Source: Stereocaulon alpinum (lineage: Eukaryota > Ascomycota > Lecanoromycetes > Lecanorales > Stereocaulaceae). From it: a DNA stretch of 64,000 bases. The stretch is from positions 496,001 through 560,000 of the forward strand of contig JAEUBA010000006.1 of NCBI GenBank assembly GCA_018257865.1. The letters are read 5' to 3'. Shown here in pieces: positions 56,807 to 64,000 of the stretch (within the stretch, counting starts at the first letter, position 1; each line of letters starts with the position of its first letter). The position numbers and the translations under genes are program-made. The notes below the pieces were generated by a model. It made no database searches. It was not told the DNA's origin and saw only the letters and a program-made list of their open reading frames with translations.

Positions 56807-59800
56807 TAGACGAGCGATCACACTAGATTATAAACCTAGTAAAATAATACGAGATAGAGGGGGAGGAGAGAAGGGGGCTATTAGTAGCGAAGGTAGATAG
56901 GGTACGTATCCTAACGCGATAATAGAGCGATAGCGATAGTAGTAGAAGCCTATAGGAGGATTATAGGGCCCTTAGGGTAGGGAAAGGACTAATAAAAGAG
57001 CGTAGTATATAAAGGCTATAGAGTAGGCGCTGCTAGAGTTTATAGTAAAGGTCTAGGGGATACTATAGGCGAATATAAATAAGACCGTATAAAGCTTCTT
57101 CTAAAATATAGTAGAGAGGATTACGGAGTATATATAGGAGAATATAGCTAAGAGATATACTATAAGGGAATACCGCAGCTAATTAACGCGTAAAGACCAC
57201 CTAACTAGAAGGGTAAATAATAGTTAGGCAGACGTAGCCTATACGGCCTAAGGGGGCTAGAATACTACCTACTTAGCTATACCTAAGGCAGAAGATATTA
57301 AGAAAGCGAAGTAGATAACAGTTAGGATCGATAATAATAGCGAAAAGATATAAATAGCCGTAGCGACCCTCCCCTAACTAATATAGATATTTAAAGGGGT
57401 AGGAGGGGCGACTAGGGAGATTATTATAGTAAGGAGGACTATAGGGGGGGATATTATCCTTTAGATAGCCTTAGTAAAGGCTAGAGAAGAGCTAGAAAAG
57501 GATAATAGGTAGGTAAGGAGACTCTATAGGTTAGTAAGGGTACTCCGGAAGATAGTAATAGTAGCGGTCTATAGAGTAGAAAAGATAATAGATATAAAGG
57601 ATTAATAGGGGGTCTTTAAAACCCTAAAGAAAGATAATAGGAAGCTCTACTTAGAGTTAGAGATAATAAAGGCTAAATAGCCTATATTTATATCGAAGCT
57701 AGATATACTTAGGAGGGAGAAGAGGTTCTCTATAATAATAATTAAGGTCCTAAGCCTAGAAGTAGCGAACCGACTTATTATAGAAGGAATAGTAGTAGAG
57801 AATAGCCTCCTCTTCTATAATTACTAGGAGAGAGAGGCCGCCCCTAAGCAGTACTTTAACTACTATAGGTATAGATATATTACTAAGGCGTATAAGTACC
57901 CCACCTACTATAGGATATACGCCTAAAACTATAGCACTAATAATTATATAGAAAGAGTTAGCAGTAAGCCTAAGTACGTAGTATATAAAGGGGAGCACCT
58001 AGTATAGAGTAAAACCTATTTAATCTAATAGAAGGAGAAAACTAAGGCTAGGTAAAGAATTAAGTATAAGCTAAAATACTTTAAAGAGACCCTAAAGTAA
58101 TACTTAGTAGGGCCTATACTAGCGATACTAAAAAGGACTAGCTTAGAAGGGTAGTATAAAGTAATCTCTAAAGGGAAGAGGAAGGCCTTAGAGGATATAA
58201 TAGATAAGCCTTAGAAAGGAACTAGGGAGGTAGCGAAGAGGGGACGACTAATAACCCTCTCTAAGGCGGAGTAAGGGTAACGGCCCCTATTTATAGAGAG
58301 GATTAGTCTAACGAATACCCTTAGGCGGACTTTAGGAGTAGTAAAGACTACTAAGACTACTTAAATATAGGAGAATATCTAAGCGGCCCTTACCTAATAA
58401 GGGATATACCCTACCTAAAAATACTATAGTATAATATATAGAGGAAGAAGGATATAGTAATAGTACTACTTCTTAAAAACGAAGACGTAAAAGGTATAGA
58501 CGTATTAGTAATTTAGGAGCTGGTACGTAATCTAATAAATAGAACCTTATATAATATAAGTATAAGTAGATTCTACCTAGCCTATAGAGGAGACCTAGAG
58601 GCTAGGACGTATTTCTATATAAATAAGAGAATAGACCCTAATAACTGGGGGGTAGAATACTAGGGAGGCGACTTATACTTATTATAGATCTAAGTTATAA
58701 GGACTTAGAAGGATATTAAGGATAAGATAGAGAATACTAGAGGGCCGCTAGGGGAGAGGGTATAAGTATATAATATCTATAACCCCTTACTAGTAAGCTA
58801 TATATTAAAGGATAGTCTAATAACTATCCTAAAACTAGAGGAAGCGCTAGGGAACGAAGGTAAATATATAGTTATAGGAGACTTTAACCTATACTACCTA
58901 TATTAGAATAACTTAGGACGAATAATATACTACGCTATAGCAGACGAGCTACTAGAGGTAGTAGGAGAGAGAGGTATAGTTCTAGGACTACTAGAGAAGG
59001 TAGTTATATAGTAGAATAGGGGCTTAGAGAGTGCTATCGACCTTATATTCCTAACCGAAGGCGCGTATAATATAATAGTAAAGTACGGGGTAAGGAATAA
59101 CCTTAATATAGGATTAGACTATATACTAATTATTATAGAGCTAGAATAGATATAGAGCGAACGCCTAATACGCTAGAAGAGGGCTTAGAAAAGGATAGAG
59201 GCGAAGGTAACTAAGGAGGAAATCTAGAAATATATAAAGATCCTAAATAAAGTGATAAGCTAGTACCTAGTAGACTCTAAAGATACTATTAACCGGTATA
59301 TTAATAGGCTTATAGCTATACTATAAGAGGTAATAGAAGATACTATCCTATATAAGGAACTATACGCAGGGGCTAAGCTATATTAGAACGGGGTATATAT
59401 AAGGGTAACTAAAGCGTTATAGGCAGCGCTTAAGGCCTACCGTTATAATAGGAACGTAGAAACTAAGGAAGCCCTCTATTAGGCTGAAAGGGAAAAGGTT
59501 ACTACCCTATAGAAGGCTAGGATAATAGCTTTTAGAGAGGGAGTCTATAAGGTATTACTAAGACTAGGAGGAGTATAGTAACTTACTAAGTAGGGAAGGG
59601 AGAGGAGTATATACCCTAAAGAGCTACCGCAATTCCTAGCTATTAAAGACGGAAACGGGAATAAAGTAATAGACTTTAAGGGGAAGGTAGAGGCCCTAAG
59701 GAGGGTCCTCTTCCTACCCTTACCCCTAGTAGACCTAATAGATATAAAAGGGGCCGACTACTTAGAACTTATAGCGATAGATAGTAAGATTACCTTAAAG

Positions 59801-62171
59801 GAGGTAAAGGATATAATTTAGTACCTAGCAGCGGATAAAGCCCTAGGGATCTTAAGGATCCCGAATAAGTTCTTAAGAGCAGTATACGTAGAGATAACGG
59901 AGATATTTAGGAGGATATTTTAAGCGTACTTAGACTATAGATACTACCTAAAGAAGTTCTAGGAGGCGAATATAGTAATATTAAAGAAACTAAAAAAGAC
60001 TAACTATTTGGAGCCTAAGGCGTACCGGCCTATTATATTACTAAATATACTTAGGAAAGCGTTAGAGACGGTAATAGCGAAATATCTTAGCAGAATAGCT
60101 AAAAGGAATTACCTACTCCTAAAATACTAGATAGGGGGTAGAAAGAGACGCTTAGTAAAGATAGCCTTAGAGACTATTATAGATTTAGTCTATATAATAT
60201 AGAACTAGGGTAAAGATAACGTAGCGAGCCTACTATTACTAGATATAGTAGGGGTATTCGATAATATATCCTATAAAAGGCTACTCTATAACCTAAAGAT
60301 AAAAGGAATCCCTAAGGGAATTATTCGGTAGACTATAAGCTTCCTTAAAGATAGAGCGATATTAATTACTCTAGGAGGTAAAACTAGCCTAGTAGAGGTA
60401 ATAGAGACTAGGATTCCGTAAGGATTACCTATATTACTAATTCTATTTCTCTTCTTTAATATACTACTAATTAAAGTATACTTAAAAGTAAAAATCCTAG
60501 TATAAGTAGGAGGATTCGTAGATAACGTATACCTGCTAGTATATAGTAAGATAACGGAAACGAACTATAGGTAGCTAGAATAGGCCTATAAGCTCTACTA
60601 AACGTAGGCGAAAATATATAGGGCGACGTTTACGCCTTAGAAGTATAAACTAGTATATCTATTATATACCCCTAAAAGGTTTAATATAAAGGAGACGGTA
60701 TAATTTAGTAATATAGAGGTTAAGCTAGAAGCGAGTATTAGGGTCTTAGGGCTATATATTAATACTAAACTCCGCTAGGGCCTATATATAGCGTAGGTAA
60801 AGATAAAGGCTGCTACTTAAGCCTAGGCGATTAAGTGCCTAGCAGGGTTAACTTAGGGAGCTATATTTAAGAAGTATAGGACGGTATATAGTATAGCGGT
60901 AAGGCTTATACTTATATTCGCTACTCTAATATAGTATACCCCTACTAGGGGGCGGGGAGCTATAGAAAAGTATATTAAGACGCTCGCGATAATATAGAAT
61001 AACTGCCTATAGATAGTACTTAGAATATATAAGGTAATACTAGTCTAAGTCCTAGAAGCAGAGGCGGTTATTATACCTAACTAAACCTATCTAAACGCCC
61101 TAGTTATAAGATACTAGGTACTAAGGGGAGTATACCCCTTAATAATTAAAGGTAACCGCTTAATCCGTAGGAGACTATAGGGAAGGAGAGGAAGGGTATA
61201 TCTAATACGCCTAACCCTATTACTAGAAAAGGAAGAATAGGCCCTATAGGAGCTTAAAGCGAAGGATTAGGATTAAGCGGTAATAGTAATAAGGAGGAGG
61301 GTATATTAGTATAACCTAAAAACGGATATTAAGGAGTATTAAGACGTAGGCGCCCTAGCTAAGAAGATATAAGGCTAGGTAATAACGAAGTAGATTAAGT
61401 AGTAGGAGGTATATAAGGATACTATCCCTAAGCACTCTTATATACCTATATAGAATAAACTATTATTTAGAGGAAGATATAACTACTACCTAAAGCTTAG
61501 GAAGGTAGAAAGCTTAATAGCAGTCTAACTCTAAAGTAGAAAGAATAGGTTTAACTACTTCCTTTATAAGGCGAGAGTGCTAGGGGTCCGCAGTACCTAC
61601 TATAGTTATAGATAGAGGAATTAGGATATAAAGTATATTCTCCTATACTACTTAAAGCTTAGCGATACTTAAAGGGAGCTTATTAAAGAGGTAGAGACTT
61701 ATAATATTAGGACTATACTAGCTAAGGTTATTAGTATAAGAGTAGTAGCGAGATAGCTAGTTAGGTTAGGATTTTTAACGTAGTATTAATTTACTAGGGA
61801 ATAGCTCTCCCAGTCTAAACTCCCTATTAGAGTAAAACTAGTAATAAAAACCCTAAAGATAAAGAAGCCTAAGCGTAAGTAGAAGCTAAAGGCGGCGGAG
61901 CTACTAGAGTATTATAGGGCCTATTAGGGTAGCAGAGATTATTATTACTAGTGTTATAGAGCCTAGCAGTAAGGTTAGATAGGCGGAGTAGGATAATAAG
62001 TAAGCTAATAAGCGAAAGTTTTTAGCTAGAAGGGGCGACTCTAGAAAGGTTTCTTTTACGTTTAGAGGGCCTTTAACCCCCCCTAGATTTCCTAATAATA
62101 TAAGAGAACACCCTTATTAGTATATATAGATACTAGAATAGGCGTATAAATCAATCAATTAATCAATCAAT
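56807..62171 (+). mobile_element. Tad1-like LINE (non-LTR retrotransposon), RIP-inactivated, nested
   Basis: Reading through RIP stops on the plus strand shows the order of a Tad1-type element. A first frame has zinc-knuckle remnants (57830-58020). An APE-type endonuclease follows (58470-59150) with remnants of IQEPW, GDFNL and SDH motifs. The reverse transcriptase (about 59640-60700) shows KAyRPI-LLN, then LLLD-aGaFDNV and a GIPqGSP-like block. An RNase H-like or C-terminal segment follows at about 60800-61300. The element ends in an AATC-type tail. The 9-bp sequence ctactaagc occurs at 56798-56806 and again at 62172-62180, a likely target duplication. The numerous stops mean it cannot encode functional protein. 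The 5' edge is inferred from that duplication. Confidence 0.85.
62149..62171 (+). repeat. LINE 3' tail, (AATC)n-type
   Basis: About five imperfect copies of AATC/TAATC mark the 3' end of the LINE. Simple-repeat tails other than poly(A) are known in fungal Tad1-like elements. It keeps several CA steps within the RIP block. Confidence 0.8.
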
Positions 62172-63159
62172 CTACTAAGCCTTAATTTACTAGTTAGCGG
62201 TACTTTTACTAAAGATCTAGTAGCAGTCGAATTCCTTATCTTCTTTAGATTAATCGTCCTAATCTATATATAGTTAATATTATATATTAGCGATAAGTAA
62301 GGTCTTAAGGCCCCGATCTAATCTAATCTTATAAGGTATAATCTTCTTATCTTATAGGTACGTTAGAAATTATTTTATAATACTTACGGCGGTCTTAGAT
62401 AAGACTCTAATATAGATCTATAGTAATTTACGAGAGTATATATTAATTACCGTATAGATTTAGATACCGTAGAATTCTAACTTATAATAAGCGTTAATTA
62501 ACTATATTATATTAGGTCTTATTACTAAAAACTTCTTCCGCTTTTAATTCCTCCTTACTAGTCTTACCCTAATACCTTCTAGATTAATCTTCTATATAGT
62601 AAATATAATATTATATTATAAGATAGTAATCCTATAGCGCTAAAAGTAGATATAGAGGTAAGCCCGCCTATAGTCCTATATTAATCCTTTTAGTACTAGG
62701 TATTCTTTTATAAGTCTTAGGATCTCTACGTCTATATAGCTAGGGTCCTATAATTTACGCCTCCGCCTAATTCCTATATAAATATATATACGACGTAATT
62801 ATTAGGGTATTATAGGTAGTCCTACGGTTTTTAGTTATCTAATAATCTTAGAATTAGTAGCTAATTATTAGTAGAAATAGAAGATAACGAGCGCCTTATA
62901 TAATTCTAGATTAGCGTATATATAATAACGTAAGCTTTATAACCCCTACTCTTTTAAGCGCTATTCTAGAGTTAGTTTACTAATTATTATATAGTATTCT
63001 ATTTTAAGATTATATAATATTTAGTTAATAGAGACCTTATTATATATACTTTAGGTAATCTTATCTTAGTAGGCGTCTACCGGATTCTTAGGGCGGGGTA
63101 TTAATACTAAGTTTAGGGACTTAATAGAGTAGTATTAGATAAGGTATAGTCTATAGTTT

Positions 63160-63461
63160 AAGGAGGTTTAGTTAGCGGTAGTTAAGGTAATAATTAATCT
63201 TATTTAGTTAAGAAATTTCGGTGCGGGGTTTAGTATATATATTTCTATACTTTAGCGGCGGCGACGTTATAGTTAGCAGCGATAATCTAAGATATTCTAA
63301 ATAGACAGCAGTAGTAAGAACTATAACTGACTAATTATTACGCCTATAGGATAGGTATACTGAGGCCTGTAGGCAGTATAGCTGAATATTTGAAAAAGTT
63401 GGTAGGGTGTTAGTTAGAGATGGTCGGGGTTTTGATGGAATAGTCAACATGCGCTGCCGTA
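63160..63461 (-). repeat. Right terminal inverted repeat
   Basis: Inverted partner of 54037-54340, ending gcgctgccgta at 63461. Differences from the left copy in the outer 80 bp are mostly transitions (for example gtgttagttagag against gtgtcagttggag). Confidence 0.85.
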
Positions 63462-63466
63462 CCACA
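63462..63466. repeat. Target-site duplication, right copy (ccaca)
   Basis: The five bases ccaca immediately follow the right inverted repeat and match 54032-54036. Confidence 0.85.
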
Positions 63467-64000
63467 TTTGATAACAAAAATCCAACGTTTGCACTTTTAC
63501 TACCAGCATGAGGAGTTGCAAGGAACAATATCGATCTTGTAGCGATTTTCATACTGCGATAGCTGCTAGGGCGCGCTTGGGCGGTAATGAGTGCCTGTGG
63601 TAGTGAGTCCCTATCGGAGACTTGCACGATGAGCGGGGTTTGCTTACTTGCTTTACCACGATGCCACCTAGTGAGTGGCAGATGAAAATAAGTGGTCGAT
63701 CAGGGTCCTAAAGACAATCAGTGGCAGGCCTAAGAAGGGCAGACTTACGAACCTTCTCTTCTGCTCTGCTGTCTGTTATCCGCTGTAAAAGGTCAAGTGC
63801 AAAATCTCGTACGCCGCTGACGCCTCTGTTTGGGCCCATGACCGCGGAGTTGTATCCATACACCAAGATCCTTGCACTTGGAAGTTGGTTTGGAAGAAAG
63901 TCTCGGAGCCACATAGGCTCGATATTCGCGCGACTCTCCTCGCAACAGGTCCAGGTGCCATAGGCATGACCGTTGAGGCCATGGACTGCAATAATGCTAG
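63462..64000 (-). pseudogene. STAND protein, N-terminal serine-hydrolase part (5' portion of the split gene, partial)
   Basis: This is the upstream half of the gene continued at 50089-54036. Exons are 63753-64000 (open to the window edge), 63648-63707 and 63462-63594, with introns of 45 and 53 bp. The protein reads IIAVHGLNGHAYGTWT, then MWLRDFLPNQLPSARILVYG, VRDFALDLLQRI, the nucleophile block PLIFICHSLGGIVVKQAL, and SILFLATPHAGS. This is the alpha/beta-hydrolase domain (lipase/DUF676-like) often fused to NB-ARC in ascomycetes, with Ser in CHSLGG as probable nucleophile. The frame runs into the insertion after GFLLSN. The donor GTTCGT at 63752 is unusual but is the only one that keeps the frame. 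The start codon lies outside the window. Confidence 0.88.

Larger units (their letters stand above)
54160..63330. other. RIP-saturated AT-rich block
   Basis: Over about 9 kb the dinucleotides CA and TG are nearly absent while TA is very frequent and CG persists, exactly what C-to-T change in a CA context on both strands produces. Open frames above 60 codons almost vanish; one of 80 codons at 57756-57998 (minus) is a chance frame opposite the LINE. Flanking DNA outside the element has normal composition. Confidence 0.93.
54037..63461. mobile_element. RIP-mutated element with terminal inverted repeats inserted in a STAND gene
   Basis: This is a 9425-bp insertion. Its ends are inverted copies (tacggcagcgcat... 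and ...atgcgctgccgta) continuing for about 300 bp with C/T and G/A differences. It is flanked by a 5-bp duplication. Dropping the element and one duplication copy rejoins the host reading frame, so both borders are well defined. A LINE of about 5.4 kb (56807-62171) is nested in it, leaving about 4.05 kb of the outer element. The interior has almost no CA or TG steps and is littered with TAA/TAG, the hallmark of RIP. I could not assign a superfamily: long inverted ends with a 5-bp duplication do not match Tc1/mariner (TA), hAT (8 bp) or Mutator (9 bp). Confidence 0.9.

Noticed and set aside
57756..57998. 80-codon minus-strand frame with hydrophobic translation
   Set aside because: It lies opposite the zinc-knuckle region of the RIP-mutated LINE and has the composition expected from TA-rich mutated DNA.
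54037..63461. LTR retrotransposon as the outer element
   Set aside because: The long terminal repeats are inverted, not direct, and do not begin TG or end CA.

Overview
The window is nuclear DNA of a filamentous ascomycete (Pezizomycotina; probably Dothideomycetes or a neighbouring class, which I cannot settle from sequence alone). The evidence is the small GT-AG introns of about 41-85 bp, the typical fungal families (a DUF7908-type wall protein, an arylsulfotransferase-like secreted protein, an RBR ligase, a TDT-type carrier, a STAND protein with a hydrolase N-terminus), and a block of repeat-induced point mutation (RIP).

Layout. Positions 1-6600 hold two low-complexity hypothetical proteins, a TDT-family (Mae1/SSU1-like) carrier that converges on a beta-carbonic anhydrase, and a small secreted protein. 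Positions 8750-15660 hold two large minus-strand genes: a Ser/Thr-rich DUF7908-type surface protein with a 126-bp minisatellite, and an RBR E3 ubiquitin ligase. Positions 15.7-18.3 kb are gene-poor. Positions 18.5-29.2 kb hold five diverged members of a small-protein family with a predicted beta-grasp order of strands and helices (a sixth lies at 40.4 kb), a decayed F-box-like gene, and a DUF7587-like gene with an apparent one-base frameshift. Positions 29.4-47.4 kb hold a secreted protein, an arylsulfotransferase-like protein, two paralogous C2H2 zinc-finger genes with the same intron position, a transmembrane RING-H2 ligase, a Cys-rich repeat protein and a GT34-like glycosyltransferase. Positions 47.4-50.1 kb are again gene-poor.

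The main event is at the right end. One minus-strand STAND gene (serine-hydrolase N-terminus, then NB-ARC) runs from beyond the right edge to 50089 and is split by a 9425-bp insertion at 54037-63461. The insertion has terminal inverted repeats of about 300 bp, begins TACGGCAGCGC, and is flanked by a 5-bp target duplication (ccaca on the plus strand). Counting only one copy of the duplication puts the two halves of the gene back in one reading frame. Inside it sits a Tad1-like LINE of about 5.4 kb with its own AATC-type tail. The interior is saturated with RIP: CA and TG dinucleotides are almost absent. RIP seems to have leaked into the host gene, where an in-frame TAA lies about 75 bp from the insertion. 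A second, small mobile family (157 and 181 bp, inverted ends near CTCGTCAGGGACAC) is present twice.

No operon logic applies. Possible common themes are ubiquitin-type signalling (RBR ligase, RING-H2 ligase, beta-grasp-like paralogs) and non-self recognition (the STAND gene), but any functional link between these genes is inference. I saw no convincing tRNA, rRNA, CRISPR array or origin.
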